DNA of 64,000 nt from Zarea fungicola (lineage: Eukaryota; Ascomycota; Sordariomycetes; Hypocreales; Cordycipitaceae), in contig FWCC01000157.1 in assembly GCA_900169235.1 (NCBI GenBank), forward strand, positions 58,322 to 122,321. Direction: 5' to 3'. A program made the position numbers and the translations under genes. Below the pieces are notes generated by a model that saw only the letters and a program-made list of their open reading frames with translations, did no database searches and had not been told where the DNA came from. Shown piece by piece: positions 22,201-35,200 of this stretch (positions within the stretch are counted from its first letter, which is position 1; each line of letters opens with the position of its first letter).

Positions 22201-24231
22201 GCCCAGCCTCGCTGCCGATACCACTTAGAGCCAGCAGCATCCAATCGGAAGAAGTCATATTTTGCGCACCACCAGCCAACATGTCTGTCTCAATGTCGCC
22301 TAACCATTTACTCAAAAGAATTCGACTTGCAGAGCCGTTTGTGTGTCGACTCATTTCATCTCGAATTAGGTCTTCGACTTCGCCGTGCCAGCCGAAGATG
22401 GTGCTGAGCATTTGTCTTCTCAGATCGCTGTTGGTGAGGCGTGAATTATCGGCATTCATGGGATGCTTGTATGGAATATCGCTGAGTCTTGTCCGTGTAA
22501 ACTTGAAGAGATCATAGACCTTGTTGTCGTCGGGACTGCGAGGGACCTCGTGCCGCAACCTGGAAGGGCGTTGTCTGGAGCGTGAAGACGCTATACTTGT
22601 AGATCCGAGAGAGTATCCCATGGAATATGAATCCATTTCCGGTTGCTGTCTGCCGATTGTTGAAGATTTGAGCGACGTACCGGCAGAAATATATGTGCCT
22701 TGGGACCGAATGGAGGCTGTGTGGTGGCCTGGTGTACGGGATCCGGCAGAAGACTTTGACAGGGACGACGAGAGGCCGCTTCTGCTAGAAACAGGGCTTG
22801 CGGACTCGTACATTTCATTACCAGAGTCTGGTGCGTGCCCTCGGGCAATGCGTGCAAAGGGCGACATGTGGTCCTCGTCACTCTCGGATATGTTCATGTC
22901 AAGCGGGATGGAGCTTGTCTCCGACTCTGATGTATGAATGGTGGTAGCGGAATGCACAGAGCGATTAGCCGTCTCCTCGATGGAGTTTGGAGGAGAAGGA
23001 GGCAAGTGACTAGTAGGATGTTGTACGTTGGCGACCATGATGGAGGGTGAGTTGAGATCAAACTGTTGTACTGTGCCATTAGGCCCGACTGTAAAGAGGC
23101 TTGCGCCAGGCCCATACACTGCCATGCCTCGAACATGCTCAAGCGTGGGAATATTGTCAAAGGTAACGTGCTTTGTGCGAACATCCCACGACAGTGTCTC
23201 ACTGCTTCAATTAGTACATTTTTTTTAGTGTAATAAGGATGGCCTGCAACATACCTGTCGGAGAACTGAATGACTCGGCCGTTCTTGGACCAGCCCATCC
23301 AGTTGGATCCCTTTTCAAGAGCCTCGGCCTTGCGCAAGATGCGAACAACCTTGGCCGGGTCTTCTAAACTATATGCCTTTGATACACTCCAGACTCTCAA
23401 GTCGCCGTCATGCTTTTGGACAGCAAGCATCTCTGATTTCTGCCGCGATGAGGAAGCATGCCAGGAAAGGTTGATGACAGGTGAGGGTCCTCTGGAGGTT
23501 GTCAAGTTGTGCAGGATACTAAAGCGAGGTTGCAAGGTAGCAATAAGAAGTGATCCAGTTTGATATCTTTGTCATGTTGTTAGTCAAATCAATTGGTATC
23601 ATGTGGCGTACACTATACATACCCAATGGCGAAGGTGCGGCAATCCTGAGAGGGAGCCAAAGATGTGATGGCGGTCTGCTCCAGCGTCCGAAATGACATG
23701 TGTTCCTGGGTGGTTGGTTCAAAAAGTACAATTTGACCAGATGTGTTGCCTGTTTATTCAAGTCAGAAGAGGCAGCCATGCGTTTCCTATGAAGGCATTC
23801 ATACCAAGCGCCACATTTCCATTCCGCATCCACGCAAGAGCTGTTAATTGTCCACCCATTGAGTCGAACTCGTTGAGTTTGTCTCCTGTCATCAGATCCC
23901 AGATAATAACCCGCTGGCTCGTGTCATAACTAGCGGCCAGGCGGCCACCGCCATGCTGGCTGTGGTTGTCGACGGCGAGTAATACAACTTCAGATTTGTG
24001 ACCAGTAAATCGACGCTCGATGCTCAGGGTGTCGTGATGGCAGCAGACAATTGAAGAGCCCTGAACATAGAGAAACATGGAAGCTGTTGCGCCGCAGGGG
24101 TCAAAGTACTTTAGATCCTGTATCGAAGGCATGGTGGAGTCGTCGTAGACATTTTTGCCGCGGGCTGTAGAGGATCGCTCTGAGCCTCTGGAGAGGGCAT
24201 GGCTCTTGGAGGAGACGGCGGCAGCTGACAT
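19262..24231 (-). CDS. Large WD40-repeat protein with disordered proline/serine-rich tail, four exons
   Basis: 1601 residues from exons 24231-23805, 23749-23623, 23566-23255 and 23201-19262. The first ~310 residues form a beta-propeller with WD-type strands: RVIIWDLMTGDKLNEF, GNTSGQIVLFEPTT, SCRTF-like repeats, DGDLRVWSVSKAY, and across the last intron FSDSETLSWDVRTKHVTF. A helical block near residues 540-700 (YVQRLLESGDVHVAVTIMLG, MGDHHDAIEIYISHKRYMEA, RQAAIIRKWGEWAVQHH) looks like a TPR or alpha-solenoid and recalls the layout of Gemin5 or coat-complex WD proteins. The rest is long, low-complexity Ser/Arg/Pro sequence with a PPPPPPLPSMPPPPP stretch, likely disordered and a possible SH3/profilin ligand. 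Fungal homologues are usually left unnamed; I do not assign a function. Confidence 0.87.
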
Positions 24232-27000
24232 GGTGAGCGAATGGATGAAATAGGTTCAGAAACGACAGGTCTGTTAGTAGGCGTGTGTGCGGGAATGCCG
24301 TGGGCGCTATACAGAGGCGATGCTGGGAATGCCCTGCAGGAAGGACGGATCGCAGCAAAAGGCCTGCAGGGAGCTGTCGTTACAGGCTCAAGGTGACAGA
24401 CAATCGCGTGGGACGGTAGCTAGACCGTTCCACGCCGGTATCCGTAGATCAGGGTCTCCGTGCCTCTTGGAGAGGGCGCAGGAGGCGGAGACCCGCGAAA
24501 AAGCGTCGTATAAGTGTAGGGTTCGGTTCCGATGCCGTTCTGTATCGCTAATTACATGGAGGCGCTATCGGAGAAGCCAAATGGTTAGTATTGGCGTGGT
24601 AGTTGACAGTGTATGCGTGTGAAGCGTCCGGGGCCAAATGTGGTAATGCGCGGGTGTTGTACGACGGGAGATGGTCGGTTTATAAATGTGGTGATGGCGG
24701 TTGTGCTGCTGGCTGTATTGCGACATGGACAGTGATGCGACTGGGTCTCGGCAGAGCGACGAACAGCGGTGTGAAGAAGAAAGAAAGACCCCGAGAATAG
24801 TAGGACGAAAGGAACAAAGTAGAGGATTCGCAGCCAAAATCGAAGCAGTAATGAGGATGAACGCAGGGCAGTCGCAATACGGCTTGCTGTCGGTAGCCGT
24901 ATTGATTGAGAGTGACAAGCCGATTGTGGGTCGGGCGCTTGTAGGTGAGGGGATACGCAGAGGCTGGGCAGTTCAAGGCATGAGGATGAACTTACTCGGA
25001 CCAGGAAGTAGGGTCGTTGTCTGCGAGCAAAAGAGTTTGCCAAAGTTGCACAGCAGAGCTGCTGTCGGAGACAGATCCGGTTCTGTAAAATGTTTAAAGG
25101 AAATGAGGAATCGGGGAGGGTGAAGAAAAAAAAAAAAAGAGTGAGTGTGTGAGTGCGGCGGCGGCGGGCTAAGCAGGTAAATGTGTGAAGCACAGCGGAG
25201 CCAGAACAGGAGACTAGCTAATACTGCTAGGCAGTAAGTAGCAACAGGGCAAAGTACAGGCACAACGGAACACAGACCAGAGGCACACCACGCCAGTGGC
25301 ATCCACGGGAAACAACAGCGGGAACTTGTGCAAAGAACGGTCTATTCGCTAGCAGGGATCTGGCGATGGAGAAAGGCGTGGTAAGAAGGAGCTTAGCTGG
25401 GGTGTGTGAGAGTGTGAGAGTGTATGAGTGTGAGTGATTGTGAGAGTGACTGGGGCACCCTTCTGGGGCAGCTTGGGGGAGATGGAGCAAGGCGGCTAAA
25501 AACTTGTCAAATGGTGGCGCGATGGATTGTAAGTGGTTGAAAAGGTGGACGGGATTGAGGACTGTATGAAATTGGGCGCATTCGATGCTGCTAATGAGAT
25601 TAAAAATAAAATAAATAGGAGAGCCACAGAGGATTCGTGTGCCAGTCAGTCTCCTCAGTGCCTAGCCAGGCAAGCAAGGACTGCGTCGCTGTCGGGGCTA
25701 TGCATTGATGCTTCTACTGCGACATCCAACACAGCCAGTAAAAACCAGCAAGAAAGGAGGGCGTGGCGAACGAGACAAGCAGCGAGACAAGCCACAGCCG
25801 TTGAAGCAACCGTCTGGTTTGGTTTGGATGCGCTGGCAGGCGAATTGCAGAGGGCAAAGGTGACATTGATGACCTGGACACATTGGTCAAAAACCCGTCA
25901 TACGAGTCGTGCCCAGGCATGGAATTGGCTGGCATTGAAAGTAACAATGCAGGGTCCCCATGGCTAGCTCAGTGTTTTGTCATTGCGCGTGGTCTTGGAG
26001 CGGGCTATCAAGACGACCTATCACGAGGCGCAGTCCGGCTTTCGGCGGTTTTGTGTGCCTTGGTTGCTTCATTTCGACGCTTATCTTGATTCTTTTTTTT
26101 TGTTTAATTTTCCGGTAATTTCTTTTGCCCTGTTTCTTTTGCGCTTCAGGTAAATTGCATTGTCCGTCGTGTCCATACCTTGCTTGCACGGGCACCTAGC
26201 CATGAGGTGTTAGTGGGACAGCGGACAGCGGACAGCAAACAGTGGATAGCACACCACAATGCACAGTCAAGTGTGGATGAACAGCACCACCACTGCACAC
26301 ACACATGGCAGCCACTCTTTCTGCTTCTGGTGTATGGCTGCATATGCTGTAGTTATATTAATGTGAAGCTTCCTGTTGCTGGGAGCTACTGTGGGCACAT
26401 ATGGTAGGTACGGTACGAGTCCGGTTGGTACCTTGCATGGGCTGCGACTGTGGGTGTCTGCTCTGGTTCGCCAATTTGATTCACTTTTTTTCTTTTGTTT
26501 TTTTCCTGCTCTTGTTTTTGCTTTTTAGACGTCATCATACGTCGCCTCTTTGCAGTAACGTACATTGTTCGCCAACCACATGTCGACTCGATAACGTGCG
26601 TTTGCATGGGCAGCCAAAAATAACCCAACTGTGCTGGCCGGGCTGGCTTGGATCGACTGGGCAGCCCAGGTCACTTGGAATTGCAGAGTGCCTGAGCAAG
26701 GGAACATTACTGGTAAAGAGGACGCACGGGATGGGCATTGTGTCTTGTTGTTGGCGCACGCCGCACAATGGTTGTCTGTACTGGTTGACTGGCAAGCTGG
26801 GTAGAACCGTAGAGGTGAACAACGGGGAAGCTAAGCTGGAGGAGGCTTGCGGGCTGCAGTCAAAAGCGGGGCGGCACAGGCTCAACGTTCAATCGAAGTC
26901 GTCGAGCAAGCGCCGGCCTCAGCCCCTGCTGTGATTGGCTCAGTCCGGTGCCTGAACCAGCCAATGGCACCGCCCATCACTGCGGCTTACAGGGGTCCGA
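24232..27000. other. Upstream region of the WD40 gene, simple-sequence rich
   Basis: No supported gene. On the minus strand 24.2-25.5 kb is pyrimidine-rich and probably forms promoter and leader of the WD40 gene. It holds an A-run with GAGTGTGTGAG at 25124-25155 and a GTGTGAGA-type imperfect repeat at 25401-25449. The many overlapping frames here come from low-complexity sequence. Confidence 0.5.
25401..25449. repeat. Imperfect GTGTGAGA/GTGTGAGT simple repeat
   Basis: About 49 bp of degenerate GT/GA repeat units, for example GTGTGTGAGAGTGTGAGAG. Lies upstream of the WD40 gene start. Confidence 0.7.
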
Positions 27001-30000
27001 TCGCCCTATCCCGCCGCTAGGAGGCCAGCAGTTAGCGCTGGCATGGGGCAGCTTCTCCAGTGGCTTGTAGTGGCTCGTCCACTAAAGATGAGCCTAACAG
27101 AGAGCGAGAGGGGACCGCGAGGGGACCCCAGAGGGACCCCTGGCCGGCCGGCTCCAGTTGCCTTGGGCTGCTCTGGTCTGGCTGTTGCGCCCCGCCTTGT
27201 TCCACCTTGCTTGTTCCTCATGCAGACTATCAAACGACAATATCCGACTCCAACAGCGACAACTTCATCTTTATTCGTCCTGCAATTCTCTTCATTACTC
27301 CTCTCTAATAGCATTATCCACTAAATCCTCTCATAGCCTTATCCACTAAATACCTCGAATCAGCGCCACCTGCAACCATCTCCACCTTGTCATGTCTCTC
27401 TATCCAACCACTTCTTGTCCGCCACCATCGCTCATCTGTCGCCATCTCAGTCTCGCCCAACAGAATCACGTCCTTGGTTCTGCCTCATTGATTCCCTGTC
27501 CATAACTCCAAGGCTTCCCGCCATTACCCTTGTTCACACTTGTTCCGCCTTGGTCAATCTACGGGCCGTCCCTGTTTAATTTGCAGCCTGGAACCACTAC
27601 TCGTCGTTCTGGCAACATTGGAATACTGAGCAAGGGTCTCATGACGTCCAACAATGGAGCCGAGCTCGCTCAATCCCTTGCTTCACGCATCATTCTGTCT
27701 CTTCATCTCTCTATTTGCTATTCGCTTAGTCGACTCCCCCTGTTCCCGCTCTTGACCGCCCATCCTTCCTACTGCATCAATCTGCATCTACAACTCCGTA
27801 CACACAGGCATATAGATTGCTTTCTTAATTTGGTTCTATGCCGACGCATGTTTGGTTTCGTGGCGTACATTCCGACAAGCCCATGTCATGCTGCATGTGC
27901 TTCCTCACGCTCCACGGGCTGCCGTCCTACCTGAGGGCTCGTGGCATAGCGTTGTGTTTCTCTTCTTATTCCAATGTCTCACAGACATCAATACCACTCT
28001 ATATCCTACATTACACAAACTGCTCACGTTGACAAATTCTTTGAATTTTCTTTGACCAAGTTGCAATTTGTCCAACGGACTGACTCACGGACCATGGCCG
28101 CTCGCGCCACGATACAGCCTTCCATGATCGCTACCTCTCAATGGAAAGAATGACTAACTACCTCACTATCCGAGACCTTGTCTCACCGAGCCCTCAAAAC
28201 ACCGTTGGATATCTTTCCTCTTTTGCTTTGCTCATCCATCATGTTCCCTGTCATGTCGTCCACTCTGCACCATCATGTGAGGCGACCCTTGTTGAAACAA
28301 GCCAACCAAATATCATGCCACTCCAAGTCCCGCTCATGCCTCATCTCGAGGCAAAAGTCCCAAAACCTTGTACGGTTCGTAGCACAAAGAATGTATCACA
28401 ACATGCATTCAGAACCAGTGTGTACCCCCGCATGTTTCCAAACATTGGGTGCAGAGATGAATAGTTGCGTGCCTCAGAGACATATCATCACATCGTGGTC
28501 GTTGCCAGCTTTCAGCTACGAGCGCCATGTGAAATAAACCGTCTTCACCCAAACCCGTTGGGTGGCAGTCTCAGCTGATGCACAGCAAACGGTTGCAACC
28601 ATCATCTCTGATCTTTCGTCTGCTCATTGCTCACTAAAGATGACGGGATACCATATTTGGTGATAAGCTACCTTCCTAAAGTAGCCATCAAAGTCTCCTC
28701 AATCCTTCCAAGCCCCAACCCATCTATATCCGTCTTGGTCTGAAAATTGATCTGCACGTGTCTACGTATTCTGTCCAGTTAGCCAGCTGTAAACTGTCAC
28801 TTTTTTGCCAGCCTTTTTTCTAAAAACAAATCTCGCTTTTAACAAATGTCATTCACTCAGCATGGATGCTCGGCGAGACCGGGGGCCGGCTCGCGGCGGA
28901 CAATCCTTGTCGTTCTGCCGTCTGGGTGAGGGGGTCTTCACACCACTACGGCTGCAAGGCAATAAACGGAGCAACTGAGCTCTTCGTTTTGGGCTTGCAT
29001 TTATGGGCTTGTCCCAAAAGAAAGCATGATCAACGAACGGCTCGCTCACTGGGCCGTTGGGCGGCCATGTGTGCAGAAACCAAAAGGAAAGAAAAAAAAA
29101 AGCCCAGAAAAATTTACAAATCCCAAATCAATCACACCTTCAACCTTGATGTAAGATGGGATCCGCCTGGATAGCCACGCTGAATGCCCGACATCAACGC
29201 CTCGCATTAGTTAGCTCATCTCTTTACCTTTATCATTTTGCTAGCGCGGCCTGATTTCTTGACCGGGTGGACATTTTCTCCATACCAGCCTCCCTTCTAA
29301 TTAGGAAAAGAAAAGCCCTCAATTTGGTTTTCACATCCATAGTGTACTCAGTTGACAGGTCTGACAGATGGCGGAAATCATCTGCATATGTCAAGCCATA
29401 CCACGCCGTTGTTGAGGTGGACCATGGTCCTCGTTCCCTCCACGCTAATAAGCCATTCTTTCCCCATGCCACTGGCATCAATTGACAAATTGCACCACAT
29501 TCCATTCCAATGACACTGGCCGTTCCCTTTCCTTTGTCGGCCGGCCGAGCTGCACATTCTAGACACGACAGTGTGAGATTGATTCTCTCGAAAATTCAGT
29601 AAAAGGAAGCTCTACAGCCTGCTCCTTGGCTTCTGTACCACCAAGCTCTCTGGTGGATGCTTATTAGTAGTGTTGGGTCTCCTCCAAAGCAACCATCTTC
29701 GGATACCTCCCCCTCCGTCACCAGCGTAGCGGGCAGCCACACTGTAACCCACCTTGATGCTAGTCTTTATTAATTTATGTGTTCAAAATATCACAATCAC
29801 TATCTACTTGCGTGTGGCAGCAAACTTTTTCACACCAGACGAAGAAATTCTTGCCTAATTGCAACCCCAGACACTCAGTAATATATACAGCCAGCCAGCC
29901 ACTCACACGATTCAATGGTATAATTCGTTCTGCAGTACACCCACTGGATTTAGCTTGCCAATTGACAAGATCAATGGCGGACATTTTGCGCATCCAGTAT

Positions 30001-31700
30001 TTCCTGATCCCCTTTGGTATATTCGTCGAAACGTACCGTCTACGGCCTACGAAGAGGAACGTCAAATATACGACCAGGACAACTACAGTTACTCCGTACA
30101 AACAATCACCCCCGTCGCGTAAAATCCCACGAGCCCTCACTTTTGACATTTGTTGCCCGACTTGGGATATTGGGTTGGGGGCTGGCAGCTCTCACTAACC
30201 AAGTTGGAGCCCCGTCACAATCACACCGGAACGGCCCTACTCTAATCGTTGCAATCACATCACGCACACCGGCCTGGTTCCATTCCCAGCCATGTGCATA
30301 AAGCTGCGGGGGCATAACTAAAAACTTCTCCAAATCTGCCCATTTCAGTTGATTCCACACATTCAGAAGTTATAAAAAAGCCACAGTTATGCAGCCCGGT
30401 TTGTTTTATTGCGAAGCGGTCAATGCCTGGTCCATGAAATTCCTTACAATGTGCTGGCCTTTTATACCGCGGTACTGTACCACCACGGCACTTGAATGCC
30501 GGGTTTTGTCCATCAAAATTACGGGGTTTTTTTTTCTACTTTTAATGCAGAATTATGAAGAATTATGAAGAATTATGAAGAATTATGAAGAATTATGAAG
30601 AAAAAACAATATTTGTTACCCCTCCAACTTTAAAGTCGTAAACTCCAGCTCCACACGGGCAGATTTTGTATGCGAAAATCATCCCAAAAGCCCCAACTAC
30701 ATAGCTTCGACTATCCTCTGTTTCCCCTCACTTGTTTAACCCCGGTCTAGCTCTACGCCGTCGGCTTGCAGCGTAAGAAACCCTCTCGACTAGGCCGGGG
30801 GTCAATATCCAGCGGCCACCTTCCGCGGGTGGGCCGATGGACTATCCTTTTTCATGTTTGCTTTTTTTTCTTGTCTGGCAAGCCAAGCCATGTTTAACCG
30901 TTTGATTGAGATAATGTGGCATTTTTTTTACGTGGCATGCGATTTCGGCCAAGGCAAGGGCAATCGTTGGTTAGTTTGCGCTCAGCAGAGCCACTTCATG
31001 CTTCGTCTATTTGCTGGCGTTGTTTGAGGAAGCGTAGACTTTTATAAACTGTTATTTTCCTGGGCAGTCCAGCCGGATATGCCAAGACTGGCAAGTCAGG
31101 ATTTAAATTCTTGTAATTCCAATTTGAATCAAAGTTTGCTTCTGCACTTGTTGGCCTGATCTCGTATGCGCCGTTGGCAATGGGTAGCCCCGCGCCAGAT
31201 TCGTTGCCTAGGGTAAATGAATACCCGCGCTCATCCGGGCCTCGCTCAATAGTACAAGAATGCCTAGAGCAACTCTGACTTGCAGTATTCTCTACAGTAA
31301 TTTGTTCTATTACATAATATACGTATGTTCATGAGAGCATTGCCGCAAATCAGCAAGGGTTAGTAAATAGCAGTGAACACTAGGGTGCACCAATTTCAAG
31401 GAGCCCAAGCCGAAATAAATGACAAACCTAAAAATTTTTGAGATGAACTACATTATTCAAGTAGTAAAAACAATCTACGATATCTATAAGATACAAAAAC
31501 AAGGCATTTCTAATGACTTATCGTGTACTTGGTTCTGAGGTGTTGGGCCTGAAGCTACCCTAGACAATTTACACGAACAGCTCGACGTCCTTTCAACTTT
31601 GACCCCTAACCTGACGATACGAGGCTACGAATATAATCTAGTCTATCCGAATATCACAAAAAGTAGGAAAGAGCATCTTGAATTTGTAATTTAGCTACTG
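27001..31700. other. Gene-free stretch, left part of the 15 kb interval
   Basis: No open frame here carries a recognisable motif or a believable exon chain. The sequence at 27.2-28.1 kb is C/T- and A/C-rich on the plus strand, which in fungi often marks a transcript leader, so an unannotated non-coding transcript is possible. AT content rises from about 30.3 kb. Confidence 0.5.
30551..30600. repeat. Perfect 10-bp tandem repeat, five copies
   Basis: The unit AATTATGAAG occurs five times in a row without change, preceded by a GCAG and followed by an A-run. A minisatellite in non-coding DNA. Confidence 0.95.
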
Positions 31701-34700
31701 GATTTGGGGTTTCTGGCCATCTAATTCATGGCCCTACTGCCTGGAACGCGACGAAAGCAATCACTTCTGTTGCTACATTTACTTTAACTCGACTGAAACG
31801 CCAGTCTTCAAGCCTTTCTTTCCTCAGAAACCATGTGTATATCAATTTCTACCAAGCCAACTAGAGATAATGAGCCGTAGCGGCAATGTTTACTTGGATT
31901 TGGTTCGGCGGAGCGCTGACGGAGCAGACGTCCACTTCGTGCATTGCGAAAAATTATCGAAAGCAGTATCTGATCTACCAAATTAGCCAAAATTGGCTAG
32001 GAATCTGTCAATTGTTCAATTAACGCCCCCAAATCAGCCGCAAGTGACAACACTGGGATCGGATGGTTTGCCCACGACGAGTCTACAGACTTGGAGCCAG
32101 AAGACACATTGCAACAAGGCATGCCAAGGCTCCTTGGTCATTACAAACAGCAAGAGAAACCCGTATCGTGAGGATACCTCTCCTTCCACCGCCTGGATAA
32201 ACCAAGCCGTCCGTCGCCATGGTTGACGCACCGGTATACCCCCTGGGCCGCGTGCTCCCAAGTTCTGTTGGGCCGTTCTGGTTCGAACTGTGTACTGGTA
32301 TTATAACCCAATTCTTATACTTACTCAGCATCAGTACTATAAATATCCTCATCACATCCGTTACTTTCTTTCTGCTAGAAAAAGGTGCTGCTTCAGCGAA
32401 TGGTAGAGGATGGCCTACAGATTCTGTTGGACAAGTCATACCAGTATACTGGTGAAGAGACCTTGATATCGCAGAAGAACCCGTACCTCCCGCCCGACTG
32501 ACTCAAAGAGACCCAGTTTGACGGGTTGGCTCATCTCATAAAGTAACTGGCTGGTATTCGATATGGAGACACTGTTGGCGTTCCGAAATCCATCAAGCCC
32601 CTCCTGGGTGGGAAGGAGTTCGAGAGCGAGAAGTATAGCCAGTTGGCTACAACAACGACGTCAAGAGACTGTGCACAAAGGTCTGAGGATGAAGCCGTCG
32701 CCATTTTAAAAATGACCAAAGCATTTACTGGTGATTTTGAGCCTGACGTTTGCTCACCGTCTCATCCCTCTCCCTTATTATTGTCGACCTTGGGCTGGTT
32801 CTGAATCCTTTGGAGGATTGGGGGGCGTCTGTAATCGACTCTAGTACTTTCCTACACCTCCTTGATTGCCACATTTTGGTCTACTATTGCTGTTGTTTCT
32901 GCTGTTTCGGCTGATTCGGCTGATTCAACGGCAAAGAGGTGGAGTAGCTTCACTAAGCTCGGCGGAGTTGGTCTGTCGATGCACTTGGTATCGACCAAGA
33001 TATTGGTATAGTTGGAGGAGCTGGCAAGCTGGCAGGCAGATAATATCTTGCAGTAGTCAGATTTTGAGAATACAGAGGATTGTCACGGACCTAGAAGGTA
33101 TATATTGGATGCTAGGGATGTCCTGCCACGGCCGGACATTACTTGATCTTTTTGAGGTCTCCATGGCCCAGTGGTTACCTAGCACACTGGTCCTGACAAG
33201 GATTCATGTCAATGGTTCCATGCTTGCAGCGTCGCTTCTTCGTTTCCCCATTTATGAGACAGTATGGCGTATTTGGTTATCTGTTATCTCTCGGCCAAAG
33301 AATTACCCAATGTCGATGGAGGAGACGTTGATGAGACTGGTCAGAGTTGGTTTAGCAGCTGGGAGACGTGGGTTTGCAGCCACAGAAATGGTATTGTATC
33401 AAACCATCCAGTCACAAGCCGATTTTTGTCATCTCACTAGACTTTCCTTCTAATCTAATAGTGGAATGCCAAATTAAATCTATTTGTCTGTATATCCTTG
33501 TTTCAAGTTTGCAGTTTGCCCTTGTTGTCGTTTCGGAGGGAAATAGACGGCCGCGCTTGCTACGGAGCGACATTACAGAGTTGACGGGCCGGAACTAGTA
33601 TCCTGCATACGCTCCAAAGGGGCTCTGGTGATTCATGAACCTCTGTACCGATCATGTGCCCCGATTGATTCATCTACTCATCTGCATATGCTATCGTGAG
33701 TGTCCGCCATCTTCAGTTGATCTCCTTGGCCGTCCGCGGAGAACAGATGATGTTCAACTCGTAAATTTCGACCAATATTCAAAAACGCTTTCTCGGCCTC
33801 TCTTTTATGGAGTTTCGCCGTTGAGTTTACACCCAGTGCTGAGAACGTTGGTGTGGCGGATATCCAGATTCGTTTTGCCCAAGCCTACCAAATGTCATCA
33901 TTTGTCGCGACACGAATCACATTAATTCTACCATGGTGTTCCATCCAGTTTGCATCGGAGTTCAACTTTTATGTTGCAGCCAGCGACTAGTCAGTTCGTT
34001 GTAGGTCGGCTTTGTTGAGCGCGCACTCGACCATTCATCCATCCCCTGCGCAGCTCTTGGGCCGTGTTCGGTATTGCTTGTGGTTCCCGGATAAAACTTT
34101 GGATTGTGATGCTCTAGGGTTTTGTTTAGACATCATTGCTCCACACTACAGTGATTTCTTCAGTTTCCTCTTCAGATAATTCGGCAACCGGAAAACCTGG
34201 CACGGTCGCATGTTTGAGAGCAATCTCAGGCGCAAGATCCGTTTCTCACAGTTTAGAAGACGCATGGCCTACTGGCATATTCTCTTGCGAGGTATGGCAA
34301 GTATGCCACCTCGTGATAGATTGCAGCACGCCACTGACTACGAATACAAGAGTTCACTCGTCTCCTGATTGGGTCAAGGGATGGGATACCTCATCTCCTG
34401 ATGATTCAACTTCATTGACATAAATGCTGCAGTGTACAACCAGTCAATACTTGACACCGTCACATAAGGGCCCTGGTACAAGTTCTTCTTATGAACTCTT
34501 TCCACCTTTCGCAGCATAGAGCAAGGCTGTCCGGGCAAGCACGTAAACCGCGCACAGCAGGCTGATGGTTCCTTTCAGTGCACTCCGTTCACGGTACGGA
34601 AATTAAATCTGGAAACTACATCATTTACCCCGGAAAAATTAAGAACAAAGACACTGAAATCTCATCAAACTTTGCACCGGGTATTGAAGGAACTTTGCCG

Positions 34701-35200
34701 TCCCGGCAAAGTTCGGCATAGGCTTGCCTGAAGGATGGACCCCGGCAACAACGCGGCCTGGCGATAAAATAAATTGAGAGAAATTTAACCGTGCAGTCAA
34801 CGTAACTATGCTAATATTATGGGCCTCATACATATCTCCTCTCGTCATTGGTAACGAAACGTCGCATTGCGGCTCCTTTGAGTCGACGGCACAGTATGGC
34901 ACTGAGTACAGGTCCAACCCATGGCGCGATTCAGGGAACCAAGAGCACGGATGAAAGTAGGGGATAGGGGCACGCTCTGATCCGCTGATTGAAACTCGTG
35001 GGAGCTTGCAATTGTCATACAGTAATGATAAACGCAGGGCCTTCATCCTACCCCATACTCCGTACTCCGTACAGCTTCGGCGTGTGCGAAATGGAATCAG
35101 GGACGTGTTCTGGAAGCTTTCTGTGGCAGGGCTGACCGGGCATCGCATGCGTGAAGCCCCTACCCAACTCCGTTCGTTCATACGCTAAGCGAGGAGTCTG
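31701..35200. other. Gene-free interval around the relic, unrecognised frames
   Basis: Besides the relic, the longest frame is 32866-33453 on plus (195 codons). It starts in a T-rich tract and shows no motif. A minus-strand frame at 34639-35181 (180 codons) is also unrecognised. I list neither as a gene. Confidence 0.4.
32376..32765 (+). pseudogene. Apparent relic of a coding sequence, family not recognised
   Basis: A plus-strand frame opening after a possible splice acceptor (CTGCTAG at 32373-32379) has protein-like composition: KKVLLQRMVEDGLQILLDKS, then YTGEETLISQKNPYLPPD, a TGA stop, LKETQFDGLAHLIK, a TAA stop, then LAGIRYGDTVGVPKSIKPLL and DEAVAILKMTKAFTGDF. The two stops sit where single-base changes would restore sense codons. 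Neighbouring DNA downstream (32.77-33.45 kb) also holds long open stretches in other frames. I read this as decayed coding DNA, perhaps with C-to-T (RIP-like) damage at the TAA. I cannot name the family and a chance frame is possible. Confidence 0.35.

Noticed and set aside
24585..25193. 202-codon minus-strand frame
   Set aside because: Lies in pyrimidine-rich leader of the WD40 gene; low complexity, no conserved motif.
34639..35181. 180-codon minus-strand frame
   Set aside because: No motif, no splice partners and no start context; could be chance in the gene-free interval.
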